A DNA stretch of 42,798 nt from Ruminococcus sp. (GCA_017534595.1 JAFXVY010000119.1:1-42798); one strand, 5' to 3'; positions 1-8,313 are shown, counted from the first letter of the stretch. Notes: generated by a model from the sequence alone, not told the origin. Program-made: numbers and translations.

Positions 1-126
1 ACTTTCAACGGAGCCGGACGAAAAACGTTCGCTCGCGGGGCTCGCTCTCTGTTTCTGGGAGTGCAGGCGCCGGACGGAGTCGATCGGCGCTGCGAATAAT
101 TGTCCCCATTACTTTGAATAAATGAA

Positions 127-170
127 AAGGCGCTTGTGCCCTTTGGATTTTGGGCGCAGCGCCTTGTTTT
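127..170 (+). terminator. Intrinsic terminator at left edge
   Basis: AAGGCGCT (127-134) pairs with AGCGCCTT (158-165), extended by an inner GCCC/GGGC pairing, and is followed by TTGTTTTG. It probably ends a gene lying left of the window. No gene is seen in bases 1-126. Confidence 0.6.
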
Positions 171-300
171 GTATTGATTTATGATTGCCTGCGGAGCCGT
201 CGGGGCTCTGCAAATTTGTCCTTCGGAAAAATTGTACCCCGCGAGGAGGGCTCCGCCCCCTCGACCCCCGCAAGGGAGCAAAGCCCCCTTGACCCCATTT

Positions 301-448
301 CGCTTCGCGTTTGGGTCTTGCACTTTGTTCAGCCCGCCGTCAAACCGAAGTGCTTTACTGCACTCCAAAAGCCAAAGGCGGAACTGCGCCGTCCGCGCCA
401 AGGACCTTCGCGTTTGGGTCACACAACTTTGTTCAGCCCGCTGTCAAA
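301..448 (+). repeat. Interspersed GC-rich intergenic repeat, copy 1 (two partial units)
   Basis: A roughly 44-base unit with the core TTGTTCAGCCCGC and GTCAAA occurs at 301-344 and again at 405-448, with a segment reading CCAAAGGCGGAACTGCGCC between them. The same two segments recur in inverted orientation after xylA (4261-4345). The rest of the 171-547 gap is GC-rich with short hairpins (for example around 237-262). Short open frames here translate to low-complexity peptides without ribosome sites, so I see no gene. Confidence 0.6.
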
Positions 449-547
449 ATGCGTCGTTTCGCGGTATGCGGCGGGATTTTGTCTATTGTGTATTGTATCT
501 GTTTAATTTTTTGTTCATAATCACGAAAAGAAAAAATGAAAATCCCC

Positions 548-576
548 TTGAAATTCGTGTGAAAATGGTATATAAT
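548..576 (+). promoter_or_regulatory. Sigma-A-type promoter of the EF-G-like gene
   Basis: TTGAAA (548-553), a 17-base spacer and TATAAT (571-576), about 80 bases upstream of the TTG start. The near-consensus match suggests strong vegetative expression. Confidence 0.7.
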
Positions 577-653
577 TATTCTATCGGTTTGTGTTTTATT
601 GTGCATTTGCAACAATCAAAACTACGGTAATTATTTGCAAGGAGAGGATCGGT

Positions 654-2732
654 TTGAAAACCTACGAAAGCACACACATCAAAAATATCGCAGTTGCAGG
701 TCACGGCGGCTCGGGAAAGACTTCGCTCGTGGAGGCACTGCTCTATAAGAGCGGTACTACTGACCGCCTCGGCAAGATAGCCGACGGAAATACAGTGTCT
801 GACTATACCTCCGAGGAGATCAAGAGAAAGTGCAGCGTTTATACCTCGCTGTCTTCCTTTGAACTCGACGGCTTCAAGATCAACCTGCTCGACGCTCCCG
901 GCCTGTTCGACTATGAGGCAGGTATGGTGGAGGCTATCGCGGCTTCCGGCTGCGTTATGATCACAGTATCGGCTAAGTCCGGCGTAAAGGTCGGCACACA
1001 TAAGGCCTACGACTACGCCGCCGAGAACGGCAAGCCCCGTATGTTCGTCGTTACCAAGCTCGACGACGAGAATGCAAACTTCAATAATGTCCTGACTCAG
1101 CTCAAGACCGAGTTCGGCCCGACGGTTTGCCCCGTTATCGTGCCGGTCATCGCTGACAGAAAGATAGTTTCCTATGTTAACCTCATCGAGATGAAGGCTT
1201 ACAAGTACGAGAACGGCAAGGCTGTCGAGACCGATATGCCTACCGCTGAGGTCGCCGCCAACATGGAGTACCGTATCGACGGTCTCAAGGAGGCTGTTTC
1301 CGAGGCCGTTGCCGAGACCGACGAGGAGCTGCTCGAGAAGTTCATCGGCGGAGAGGCCTTCACTCAGAAGGAGCTCATCGACGGTATACATAAGGGCATG
1401 AACGAGGGTATCATCACTCCCGTTGTCTGCGTTTCTTCGACCGATCTGTCGGGCGTGGATATGCTGCTCAAGGAGATCTCGCTGCTGCTGCCCGCACCCT
1501 CCGACAACGACACCAAGGAAGCTCTCGATGCCAACGGCGATCCCGTTGAGATCAAGTGCGACAAGGACGCTCCGCTTTCCGCCTTCGTATTCAAGACGGT
1601 TGCTGACCCGTTCGTGGGCAAGATGAGCTTCATCAAGGTACATTCGGGCGTCCTCAGGACCAATAAGGACGTTATCAATGCCACCACCGGCTCCACCGAG
1701 AAGGTCGGCAAGCTGATGACCCTGCTCGGCAAGAAGCAGACAGAGGTCGCTGAGGCCAACTGCGGCGATATCGTAGTTGCCACCAAGATGAATGTCAACA
1801 CCAACGACACGATCTGCGACGCTTCCCGCGTTGTAAGATTCGAGGCTATAAAGTTCCCCGTTCCGACCTATGCTCAGGCTGTAAGAGCCAAGGGCTCCGG
1901 CGACGAGGCCAAGATCTCCACTGCTATCGCAAGGCTGCTTGAGGAAGACAAGACCCTCAAGTACGAGCAGAATCCCGACACTCTCGAAATGGTGCTCTAC
2001 ACCCTCGGCGGTCTGCACCTTGAGTCGGTAGCGGGCAAGCTCCATGACACCTTCGGCGTTGATATCGAGACCTCCGCTCCCAAGATCGCCTATAAGGAGA
2101 CGATCCGCAAGAAGGTCAAGGTACAGGGCAGACACAAGAAGCAGTCCGGCGGCCACGGCCAGTTCGGTGACGTATGGATCGAGTTCGAGCCCTGCATCTC
2201 CGATGAGCTCATCTTCGAGGAGAGAGTATTCGGCGGCGCGGTTCCCAAGAACTTCTTCCCGGCAGTTGAAAAGGGACTTCAGGAGTGCGTAAAGAAGGGC
2301 GTGCTGGCGGGCTTCCCGGTAGTAGGTCTGAAGGCTATCCTCGTGGACGGTTCCTATCACCCCGTTGACTCCTCCGAAATGGCGTTCAAGGTAGCGGCCT
2401 CGATCGCGTTCAAGGACGGTATCCCGAAGGCAGAGCCGATGCTGCTCGAGCCTATCTCGACGCTGACCGTTATCGTTCCCGACGAGAACACCGGTGATAT
2501 CATCGGCGAGCTCAACAAGCGCCGCGGCAGAGTGCTCGGTATGAACCCTGCCTCCAAGAAGGGTCTGACCGAGGTAGTTGCAGAGGTGCCCGAGGCCGAG
2601 ATGGCTGACTTCACCATGATCCTGCGTCAGATGACACAGGGACGCGGCAGCTACTCCATGGAGAGAGCACGCTACGATCAGCTCCCCGGGAACCTTGTTG
2701 CGACCGTTATCGCCAACAACAAGATCGACTGA
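654..2732 (+). CDS. Elongation factor G-like translational GTPase
   Basis: A 692-residue EF-G family GTPase, close to the normal family length. I chose the TTG at 654 because AAGGAGAGG ends six bases upstream; the open frame runs further left without a ribosome site. The G1 P-loop is GHGGSGKT (16-23), G3 is DAPG (80-83) and G4 is TKLD (134-137) in place of the usual NKxD. In canonical EF-G, G3 reads DTPGH and its histidine triggers GTP hydrolysis; here the next residue is Leu84. Domains II to V appear present, with RGRV and SYSMERARYDQLP typical of the EF-G C-terminus. The divergent G motifs suggest the EF-G2/EF-G-like subgroup rather than the main translocase encoded beside rpsL and rpsG, whose genes are absent here. 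It is monocistronic, with its own promoter and terminator. Confidence 0.9.
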   Translation: MKTYESTHIKNIAVAGHGGSGKTSLVEALLYKSGTTDRLGKIADGNTVSDYTSEEIKRKCSVYTSLSSFELDGFKINLLDAPGLFDYEAGMVEAIAASGCVMITVSAKSGVKVGTHKAYDYAAENGKPRMFVVTKLDDENANFNNVLTQLKTEFGPTVCPVIVPVIADRKIVSYVNLIEMKAYKYENGKAVETDMPTAEVAANMEYRIDGLKEAVSEAVAETDEELLEKFIGGEAFTQKELIDGIHKGMNEGIITPVVCVSSTDLSGVDMLLKEISLLLPAPSDNDTKEALDANGDPVEIKCDKDAPLSAFVFKTVADPFVGKMSFIKVHSGVLRTNKDVINATTGSTEKVGKLMTLLGKKQTEVAEANCGDIVVATKMNVNTNDTICDASRVVRFEAIKFPVPTYAQAVRAKGSGDEAKISTAIARLLEEDKTLKYEQNPDTLEMVLYTLGGLHLESVAGKLHDTFGVDIETSAPKIAYKETIRKKVKVQGRHKKQSGGHGQFGDVWIEFEPCISDELIFEERVFGGAVPKNFFPAVEKGLQECVKKGVLAGFPVVGLKAILVDGSYHPVDSSEMAFKVAASIAFKDGIPKAEPMLLEPISTLTVIVPDENTGDIIGELNKRRGRVLGMNPASKKGLTEVVAEVPEAEMADFTMILRQMTQGRGSYSMERARYDQLPGNLVATVIANNKID

Positions 2733-2741
2733 TAAATTCAC

Positions 2742-2775
2742 ACCGCCGTACTGTTATGCAGTGCGGCGGTTTTTG
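2742..2775 (+). terminator. Terminator of the EF-G-like gene
   Basis: A 12-bp uninterrupted stem (ACCGCCGTACTG against CAGTGCGGCGGT, one G-T pair), loop TTATG, then TTTTTG. It starts nine bases after the stop codon. Confidence 0.9.
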
Positions 2776-2833
2776 TGTGTGAAGAGTGAGCAAGATATGA
2801 TATATTTTTCTTGCAAATCTCACAAAAATACTG

Positions 2834-2863
2834 TTGACAAGAAACGGCGTTTTGGTGTATTAT
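2834..2863 (+). promoter_or_regulatory. xylA promoter
   Basis: TTGACA (2834-2839) and TATTAT (2858-2863) with an 18-base spacer. The leader holds a 7-bp hairpin, CCCGTTT (2879-2885) with AAACGGG (2897-2903), before the GGAGG site. I saw no clear operator or cre site. Confidence 0.65.
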
Positions 2864-2927
2864 TATATTGTAAGCTTTCCCGTTTGTACGAAACTGAAAC
2901 GGGTACACAGAATTGGAGGTTTTTAAA

Positions 2928-4256
2928 ATGGCTGAGTTTTTTGCTGACATCCCGAAGATCCCCTATGAGGGCCCGAAATCCACTAACCCGCTGGCATTCA
3001 AGTACTACAATCCCGATGAGGTAGTAGGCGGCAAGACCATGCGCGAGCAGCTCAAGTTCGCACTTTCCTGGTGGCACACCATGGGAGGCGACGGCACCGA
3101 TATGTTCGGTGTGGGTACCGCTGACAAGAGCTGGGGCGCTTCCTCTCCCGAGGCCAGAGCCAAGGCTAAGGTAGACGCGGCCTTCGAGATCATGGACAAG
3201 CTCTCGATCAACTATTTCTGCTATCATGACCGCGATCTTTCCCCCGAGTACGGCACTCTTGCGGAGACCAACGAGAAGTTCGACGAGATCGTTGACTACG
3301 TTGCCGCAAAGATGAAGGCTGACCCCTCCAAGAAGCTGCTGTGGGGCACCGCGAAGTGCTTCGATCATCCGAGATATATGCACGGCGCAGGCACCTCGCC
3401 CTCTGCTGACGTTTTCGCTTATGCTGCCGCTCAGATCAAGAAGGCTATCGACTCTACGATCAAGCTCGGCGGTATGGGTTATGTATTCTGGGGCGGCCGT
3501 GAGGGCTACGAGACGCTGCTCAACACCAACATGGGTCTCGAGCTGGACAACATGGCAAGACTCATGAGACTGTCTGTTGACTATGCAAGGAGCAAGGGCT
3601 ACAAGGGCGATTTCTACATCGAGCCCAAGCCCAAGGAGCCTACCAAGCATCAGTACGATTTCGACACCGCTACCGTTATCGGCTTCCTGCGCAAGTACGG
3701 TCTCGACAAGGATTTCAAGATGAACATAGAGGCCAACCACGCCACCCTTGCACAGCACACCTTCCAGCACGAGCTGAGAGTTGCACGTGACAACGGTTTC
3801 TTCGGTTCCATCGACGCCAATCAGGGCGACCCGCTGCTCGGCTGGGACACCGACCAGTTCCCGACCAACGTTTACGATGCGGCTCTGTGTATGTATGAAG
3901 TGCTCAAGGCGGGCGGCTTCACCAACGGCGGTCTGAACTTCGACTCCAAGGCTCGCCGCGGCTCCTACACCAAGGAGGATATCTTCTACTCCTACATCGC
4001 CGGTATGGATGCTTTCGCACTGGGTCTGAGGATCGCTGTAAAGCTGATCGAGGACGGCAGGATCGACAAGTTCGTAGAGGACAGATATGCTTCCTGGACC
4101 ACCGGCATCGGCAAGGACATCATCGACGGCAAGGTGACTATGGAGGATCTGGAGAAGTATGCGCTCGAGAAGGGCGAGGTAACTGCTTCGCTTTCCTCCG
4201 GCAGACAGGAGCTGCTTGAGAGCGTACTGAACAATATCATGTTCGATATGTTCTGA
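2928..4256 (+). CDS. xylA: Xylose isomerase
   Basis: A 442-residue xylose isomerase, the usual length of the class II enzyme. It converts D-xylose to D-xylulose (and glucose to fructose) in the cytoplasm, using two divalent metal ions. The sequence shows the catalytic pair His100 and Asp103 in [10 protein letters not shown], the [14 protein letters not shown] signature, the metal-binding [13 protein letters not shown] segment, and [14 protein letters not shown] with [19 protein letters not shown]. The ATG at 2928 follows TTGGAGG at good spacing. No xylulokinase gene lies beside it, so xylose use is not organised as an operon here. Codon use matches the EF-G-like gene and suggests high expression. 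A gut fibre degrader would use it to process xylan-derived xylose. Confidence 0.97.
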   Translation: MAEFFADIPKIPYEGPKSTNPLAFKYYNPDEVVGGKTMREQLKFALSWWHTMGGDGTDMFGVGTADKSWGASSPEARAKAKVDAAFEIMDKLSINYFCYHDRDLSPEYGTLAETNEKFDEIVDYVAAKMKADPSKKLLWGTAKCFDHPRYMHGAGTSPSADVFAYAAAQIKKAIDSTIKLGGMGYVFWGGREGYETLLNTNMGLELDNMARLMRLSVDYARSKGYKGDFYIEPKPKEPTKHQYDFDTATVIGFLRKYGLDKDFKMNIEANHATLAQHTFQHELRVARDNGFFGSIDANQGDPLLGWDTDQFPTNVYDAALCMYEVLKAGGFTNGGLNFDSKARRGSYTKEDIFYSYIAGMDAFALGLRIAVKLIEDGRIDKFVEDRYASWTTGIGKDIIDGKVTMEDLEKYALEKGEVTASLSSGRQELLESVLNNIMFDMF

Positions 4257-4260
4257 GTCC

Positions 4261-4345
4261 TCGGCGGTCCTCGTCGCGGACGGCGCGGTCCCGCCTTTGG
4301 ATGACACAGTGTGGAAACACATTATTGTTTGACGGCGGGTCGGGT
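4261..4345 (-). repeat. Interspersed GC-rich repeat, copy 2 (inverted)
   Basis: Read on the minus strand, this stretch gives ACCCGCCGTCAAA and then CCAAAGGCGGGACCGCGCC followed by GTCCGCG, matching the two segments of the repeat at 301-448. It sits right after the xylA stop codon. It has no open frame with a ribosome site. Confidence 0.6.
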
Positions 4346-4387
4346 TGACTGCAGGCAAGGACTGTGTAAGGCTAATTGAAAAAACAA

Positions 4388-4432
4388 GGCGCTGTACGCC
4401 GGGATGTTGGGGTACAGCGCCGTTATCTTTTT
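4388..4432 (+). terminator. Hairpin before the receiver-like gene (terminator or attenuator)
   Basis: GGCGCTGTAC (4388-4397) pairs perfectly with GTACAGCGCC (4412-4421), followed by GTTATCTTTTT. It lies 24 bases before the next start codon, so it may end the xylA transcript or attenuate the small gene. Confidence 0.6.
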
Positions 4433-4445
4433 CGGAGGGACGGCT

Positions 4446-4751
4446 ATGGGACTTAAGCTTTTTGTTGACGACAGGCGGGAATTCCCGAAGGGGTTTGAAT
4501 GCGTGCGGAGCTTTGACGAGGCGGTGACGTTTTTCAGGCTGTTCGGAGACTTTGAGTTCGTCAGCCTCGATTACAATCTCGGAGACGGCCTCTCCGGGCT
4601 CGATCTGCTTCGGTGGATGAAAGAGAACGGGAAGTCTCCGGCGCACATAAACATCCACAGCGACCATTCCGAGGGCAGCCGGCTTATGAGGAAATATGCC
4701 GAGGAGAACTTCCCGGGCGCTGCCGTGACGATGAACGCGGCGAAGTCCTGA
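4446..4751 (+). CDS. Cyclic-phosphate processing receiver-like protein (cREC-type)
   Basis: A 101-residue protein beginning MGLKLFVDDRRE. The ATG at 4446 follows CGGAGGGACGGCT. It has a receiver-like layout: an acidic DD pair at 8-9, SLDYNLGDG in the middle and HINIHSDHSEGSRLM near the end. That combination, with the late HS(x)4G element, resembles the stand-alone receiver-like domain family annotated as cyclic-phosphate processing (cREC) rather than a two-component response regulator, because the conserved late lysine and a DNA-binding output are missing. The family assignment is from memory of the pattern and the biochemical function is unknown. It stands alone between a hairpin and a strong bidirectional terminator. 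Confidence 0.65.
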   Translation: MGLKLFVDDRREFPKGFECVRSFDEAVTFFRLFGDFEFVSLDYNLGDGLSGLDLLRWMKENGKSPAHINIHSDHSEGSRLMRKYAEENFPGAAVTMNAAKS

Positions 4752-4788
4752 GCCCGGAGACTCCCTTAGCAGGGGAGTGATTAACAGA

Positions 4789-4839
4789 CGAAAAAAGGGA
4801 TATCTTCCCGCTGCAGACGGGGAAGATATCCCTTTTTCG
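4789..4839. terminator. Bidirectional terminator between receiver-like gene and recombinase
   Basis: A perfect stem of about 20 bp: CGAAAAAAGGGATATCTTCC (4789-4808) against the complementary arm at 4820-4839, with A-run and T-run on the two sides. It can end transcripts from both convergent genes. A second hairpin, ATGCAAAGC (4858-4866) with GCTTTGCAT (4880-4888), lies just after the recombinase stop. Confidence 0.85.
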
Positions 4840-4889
4840 CATTAGTTTTCAGTAATTATGCAAAGCTGCAGCATATCCGGCTTTGCATA

Positions 4890-7070
4890 CTAATTTTCTA
4901 TCTGCTTGCCCAGGAACATCGCGGCAGCGCGGGCGAGCATGAGATTTTTCTCATCCGCTTTGGGTTCGCCGGAGGGCTCGATGAGTGCCACGGCTCCGAT
5001 GGCGTCGCCGGCGGAAATTATCGGTACTGCGGCAAGTGCGGGCTTGTCGAGCCCCTCGATGGGAAAGAGCCGGGGAGTATCGTCACGGTCAAAGGCGTAG
5101 CTGCGGCGCTGCTCGATAAGATCCTCGAGGGCGGGGGAGAGCCGGCGTTCGGCGTACTCGCTGCGGCGTGCTCCCGACACTGCGACCACATGGTCACGGT
5201 CAAAGACGAGGGCGGCGTGGCCGGTGAGCTTCGCGATGACCTCTGCGGCCTGCGCTGTGCCGCCGTCGAGCTCACCGACGGGCGAGAATTTCCTGAACAC
5301 CACCTCGCCGTCGCTCGATGTGTATATTTCAAGGGGGTCGCCCTTGCTGACAATATTGACACTGAAAGTTTCGCTCTTGGAAAGAGCGGAAGACGGCGTG
5401 TTTTCGGGGCTTTCAGTGCCTTGCGTAAAATTTGCCGCATCCTCCAGAGGCACACAGGCGGGGACGGCGTCGCGCTTTTCGGCAAGGCGGAGCAGCGAGT
5501 CGATATCAGCACGCAGGTGGATCTCTATGCGGTCGGTGAAAATGACGATCTTATCGACGGTAAGGTCGATGTCTGATTTGGTGAGGCTGTCCCGCTCGAT
5601 GATGCTGTTGAACACCTCGAAGACGGTCTTAGCGGTGCGGTTGGCTCGTATGAAGGCATTGTGCCTGTCGGCGGCAAGCTTCTGCTGGTTTTTGAGTCCC
5701 TCGATCCGAAGCGTCAGCTCGTCGAGCTGTTCATCGTAGATCTCGTCGAGCATTTCGGCACGCTCGGGGTGTCTGGTGAGATCGAGCGCTCGCTGACGGG
5801 TGAGCATCTTGATCTCAGATCTGGCGGCCTCGATAAGCTGCTCGAAGCTCTCTACACCCGAACGGCTCTGAGCGGTCTCGGCCTGCTCTCTGTCGATAGC
5901 CTCCTGAAGCTCGGCGAGTATTTCCTGAGAGTTATCTCTGACTTTAATAAGGTAATTTTTGATAAGGCTGTCGAGCAGATCGCAGCGGGTATGGTGGGAG
6001 GAGCAAGCCTTGGCACCCATGCGGTGATATGTGCCGCAGCGGTATGCGGGGGCGAGGTCGGCGCGGGACATTGAGAACATGGGTGCGCCGCAGTCTCCGC
6101 AAAAGAGGTGCCCGGAGTAGGCGTTCTCATACTTCCTGATACCGCGGTAGCCTGTTTTGCTGCGCTGCTTTATATTCTCCTGAGCCCTTGCGAAAACCGT
6201 GGGCTCTACGATCGGCTCGTGATTGTTTTCAAATACGAGATGCTCGGTCTGTTCGAGCTTTTCGTCGCTGCCGTTAATTTTCCTGCGGCGGTATTTGCCC
6301 TGACGAAGGGTGCCGATATAGAAATCGTTGGTGAGTATCTCGCCGACAGTAACGATGCTCCACTCTTCCTTTGCGTTGATGCGGCATTCCTCTCCGGCGG
6401 CTTCCTTACGGGCTTTTTCTGTCATTCGCGGCGTGGGGATATGCAGCTCCGAGAGGTGCCGGGCGATCTTTTTGTAGCCCCAGCCGTCGTTGTAGAGGCG
6501 GAATATCTCCCGGACTATGGCGGCTTCCGGTTCGCTGACAGTGAACGCCATAGTCTTGGAGTTAGTCATCACATACCCGTATGGGACAGCGCAGATCCAG
6601 CGGCCTTCCTCCTGACGGCGTCTGATGACCGACTTGACCTTTTTGGAGGCATCCGTTACCGGCATCTCGTTGATCAGGAAGCGGAACTGTATCGCTGTCC
6701 AATCATCGTGGGTAGGGTAGTCGATAGCGTCACCGATGGAGATGATGCGCAGCCCTGCGTCGCGGAGGTCTTCGAGCTCAACGAGCCCCTTGCTGTTGCG
6801 GCGGGAGAACCTGGAAAAGTCTTTGACGATGAGGATATCGTAGCTGCCGTTCATCAGCTTCGGGCGCAGCGCCATATATCCCTCGCGCTGCTCAAAGGTA
6901 TAGCCCGAGCGGTCGCGGTCTTCATACAGGTCGAGCTTGGCACCGGGGAAATGTCTGCAGGTGTAGTCCTGAATGATCGATTTCTGGTTCTCGATGGAGG
7001 TGTTATCGCGGTCGAGTTCCTCGTCCACAGAGATACGGCAGTAGCCGGCGATGTTGAGCTTCTTGGGCAT
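4890..7070 (-). CDS. Large serine recombinase with C-terminal SpoVT segment
   Basis: A 726-residue protein; the ATG at 7070 follows AAGGAGGACACT. Residues 1-150 are a serine resolvase domain with catalytic Ser14 in GYCRIS and the arginine-rich KDFSRFSRR (83-91). Residues 155-295 are the recombinase domain, and Cys324, Cys327, Cys345 and Cys356 form a zinc ribbon followed by a coiled coil (380-470). From residue 577 the protein becomes SpoVT-like to its end: GDPLEIYTSSDGEVVFRKFS, then DRDHVVAVSG, IEQRRSYAF, PIISAGDAIGAV and AAAMFLGKQIEN. In SpoVT of Bacillus the corresponding GDPLEIF lies about residue 32, inside the AbrB fold, so the first strand-helix part of the DNA-binding domain is missing. 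Either the element integrated into spoVT and captured its 3' part in frame, or this is a true fusion with a GAF sensor. It is the last gene of a minus-strand cluster and has its own promoter. Confidence 0.9.
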   Translation of the reverse strand: MPKKLNIAGYCRISVDEELDRDNTSIENQKSIIQDYTCRHFPGAKLDLYEDRDRSGYTFEQREGYMALRPKLMNGSYDILIVKDFSRFSRRNSKGLVELEDLRDAGLRIISIGDAIDYPTHDDWTAIQFRFLINEMPVTDASKKVKSVIRRRQEEGRWICAVPYGYVMTNSKTMAFTVSEPEAAIVREIFRLYNDGWGYKKIARHLSELHIPTPRMTEKARKEAAGEECRINAKEEWSIVTVGEILTNDFYIGTLRQGKYRRRKINGSDEKLEQTEHLVFENNHEPIVEPTVFARAQENIKQRSKTGYRGIRKYENAYSGHLFCGDCGAPMFSMSRADLAPAYRCGTYHRMGAKACSSHHTRCDLLDSLIKNYLIKVRDNSQEILAELQEAIDREQAETAQSRSGVESFEQLIEAARSEIKMLTRQRALDLTRHPERAEMLDEIYDEQLDELTLRIEGLKNQQKLAADRHNAFIRANRTAKTVFEVFNSIIERDSLTKSDIDLTVDKIVIFTDRIEIHLRADIDSLLRLAEKRDAVPACVPLEDAANFTQGTESPENTPSSALSKSETFSVNIVSKGDPLEIYTSSDGEVVFRKFSPVGELDGGTAQAAEVIAKLTGHAALVFDRDHVVAVSGARRSEYAERRLSPALEDLIEQRRSYAFDRDDTPRLFPIEGLDKPALAAVPIISAGDAIGAVALIEPSGEPKADEKNLMLARAAAMFLGKQIEN

Positions 7071-7124
7071 AGTGTCCTCCTTTCTGACAATGTTGTTATA
7101 TATATTCTGTTTACTATATATAAT

Positions 7125-7153
7125 ATTGTAGCACATCCGAGTACTTTTGTCAA
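7125..7153 (-). promoter_or_regulatory. Recombinase promoter
   Basis: On the minus strand TTGACA (7153-7148), a 17-base spacer and TACAAT (7130-7125). A hairpin with arms ATACCGGGT and ACCCGGTAT (about 7158-7192) separates it from the upstream gene, so the recombinase can be transcribed independently. Confidence 0.7.
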
Positions 7154-7193
7154 GCTGATACCGGGTTCTCTTGTAACGGGGACCCGGTATTAT

Positions 7194-7595
7194 CTATTCT
7201 TCGTCGGTTATGCTGAGCATCGTCTTCATCACGAGATCGTCATAGCTGTCATGCATGGGGAAGTCAATGCCGTCCGCGACTGCGATGATGCGGATACCCT
7301 GCTCGCAGAGATTGCGGACGATCGAAAAGGGATATATGTCGTTGAGGCTGTTTACGATAAGTACTCTGACTTCTCCCTCGGCGATAGCTTCCACCAAGCT
7401 GAACAGACCGCGGCGGTCGTCGGGAGATTCGGTGTCGGTGTTGATCTCGTCGCAAATAAGTGTAAACGGATCGGCTTCAAAGTGATCCTTCTTGTAGTCG
7501 AGGACAGTTCCGATCTTGGCTTCAGCTGTCTCGGTGACGTAGAAAAGGTCAGGGTCGGTGAGTGTGAAAACGTAGGCGGCGATCTTTTTGTTCAT
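7194..7595 (-). CDS. Catalytically dead resolvase-domain protein
   Basis: A 133-residue protein; I chose the ATG at 7595 because AAGGAGATG lies about eight bases upstream, while an in-frame ATG three codons earlier is too close. It aligns by eye with the N-terminal domain of the neighbouring recombinase: KKIAAYVFT against LNIAGYCRIS, VRVLIVNSLNDIYPFS against YDILIVKDFSRFSRR, and GIRIIAVADGIDFPMHD against GLRIISIGDAIDYPTHD. The catalytic serine is replaced in YVFTLT and the essential arginines are gone, and there is no recombinase or zinc domain. It therefore cannot carry out strand exchange. It may be a regulatory partner or decoy of the active enzyme, or a decaying paralogue; the intact frame and ribosome site favour retention. 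It lies between the recombinase and a 67-residue gene on the same strand. Confidence 0.75.
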   Translation of the reverse strand: MNKKIAAYVFTLTDPDLFYVTETAEAKIGTVLDYKKDHFEADPFTLICDEINTDTESPDDRRGLFSLVEAIAEGEVRVLIVNSLNDIYPFSIVRNLCEQGIRIIAVADGIDFPMHDSYDDLVMKTMLSITDEE

Positions 7596-7658
7596 GTTTT
7601 TCATCTCCTTTTTATGGAATGATACTGTCCCGTCGGGGAGCAGGACAGTATCCATAAG

Positions 7659-7862
7659 TCACAGCCTTGAGAGCTGCGAAGTGAGCAATGCCTTGGTGCG
7701 CTCAGCGAGAGGCTCGCTCCCCGAAACGTAGATCACGAGCTTTTTGCGCTTTCCGGCACTGCTCCGAAGTCTGGAGACTTCATCGTTGAATGCGGGCGAA
7801 CCGTATTCGTCGCCGCGGACCCATAAGGTCGTTCCGAAATCGGGATCTTTTTCGATCTTCAT
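7659..7862 (-). CDS. Small mobile-element protein of unknown function
   Basis: A 67-residue protein beginning MKIEKDPDFG and ending TKALLTSQLSRL, with a strong ribosome site (AAAGGAGGACATCAACA) and a promoter 80 bases upstream. I do not recognise the family. It is charged, has no membrane segment and contains the strand-like KKLVIYVSG. Its position as first gene of a cluster with a dead resolvase and a large serine recombinase suggests an accessory or regulatory role, as with the small proteins carried by clostridial transposons, but that is inference. Confidence 0.6.
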   Translation of the reverse strand: MKIEKDPDFGTTLWVRGDEYGSPAFNDEVSRLRSSAGKRKKLVIYVSGSEPLAERTKALLTSQLSRL

Positions 7863-7939
7863 TGTTGATGTCCTCCTTTTAAGATAGTATTGCCCTGCTG
7901 GGCGAAACTCAAACTAAAGAACGTGGTTCTTATGGGACC

Positions 7940-7968
7940 ATTATACATGAATGCAGTGGGGATCGCAA
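7940..7968 (-). promoter_or_regulatory. Promoter of the mobile-element cluster
   Basis: On the minus strand TTGCGA (7968-7963), 17 bases, TATAAT (7945-7940). The leader runs about 70 bases to the ATG at 7862. Confidence 0.65.
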
Positions 7969-8217
7969 TTTTTTATTTCCGAGGTAAATATTTTTTGCAC
8001 ATAAACATCAAGTTGAGAGAAGTTTGGAAACGACTCGAATTGCGTCCGAATGTGCAAAAATATGAAACGAGAAGTGGGTAATTACTTTTTACACTAAAAA
8101 ATTGAATATGTCAAATCCTGAATGATCATATACGCCTTGAATTTCTGAAAATCGTTTATTTAGCGCAATTAGAACTCTGGTATCCAAAAACTATTATAAA
8201 AAATGATAAAAAAGCTA

Positions 8218-8246
8218 TTAACAACACCATTATAATGTGGTATAAT
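8218..8246 (+). promoter_or_regulatory. Promoter of a short transcript
   Basis: TTAACA (8218-8223), a 17-base spacer, TATAAT (8241-8246). The following ATGATCA matches the start region of the two repeat-borne RNAs at 9289 and 33168. Apart from this promoter and the RNA it drives, bases 7970-8217 show nothing I can call. Confidence 0.65.
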
Positions 8247-8252
8247 ATGATC

Positions 8253-8313
8253 AACGAAAAAAGTGTGCGACATAGTAAAGCGTTCCAAAGACAGGGGCGC
8301 TTTTCTTTTTTCG
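8253..8313 (+). ncRNA. Candidate short RNA or attenuated leader
   Basis: The transcript from the promoter at 8218 would run only about 60 bases to a strong terminator. Its inner stem is AAAGCGTTCC (8277-8286) with GGGGCGCTTT (8294-8303), and an outer stem pairs CGAAAAAAG (8255-8263) with CTTTTTTCG (8305-8313). It is either a small RNA or a terminated leader of the plus-strand frame that begins at 8367. Confidence 0.5.

Noticed and set aside
150-630. Short plus- and minus-strand frames upstream of the EF-G-like gene
   Set aside because: They translate repeat sequence, overlap each other and have no ribosome sites.
576-2741. Minus-strand open frame of 721 residues across the EF-G-like gene
   Set aside because: It mirrors a clear GTPase gene, has no ribosome site or family motif, and follows from the strong codon bias of the real gene.
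2820-4667. Minus-strand open frame of 615 residues across xylA
   Set aside because: It is the shadow of xylA and also runs through the intergenic repeat; no start signal or motifs.
6108-7622. Plus-strand open frame of 504 residues opposite the recombinase
   Set aside because: It lies over the recombinase and the dead resolvase, both of which have matching motifs and ribosome sites.
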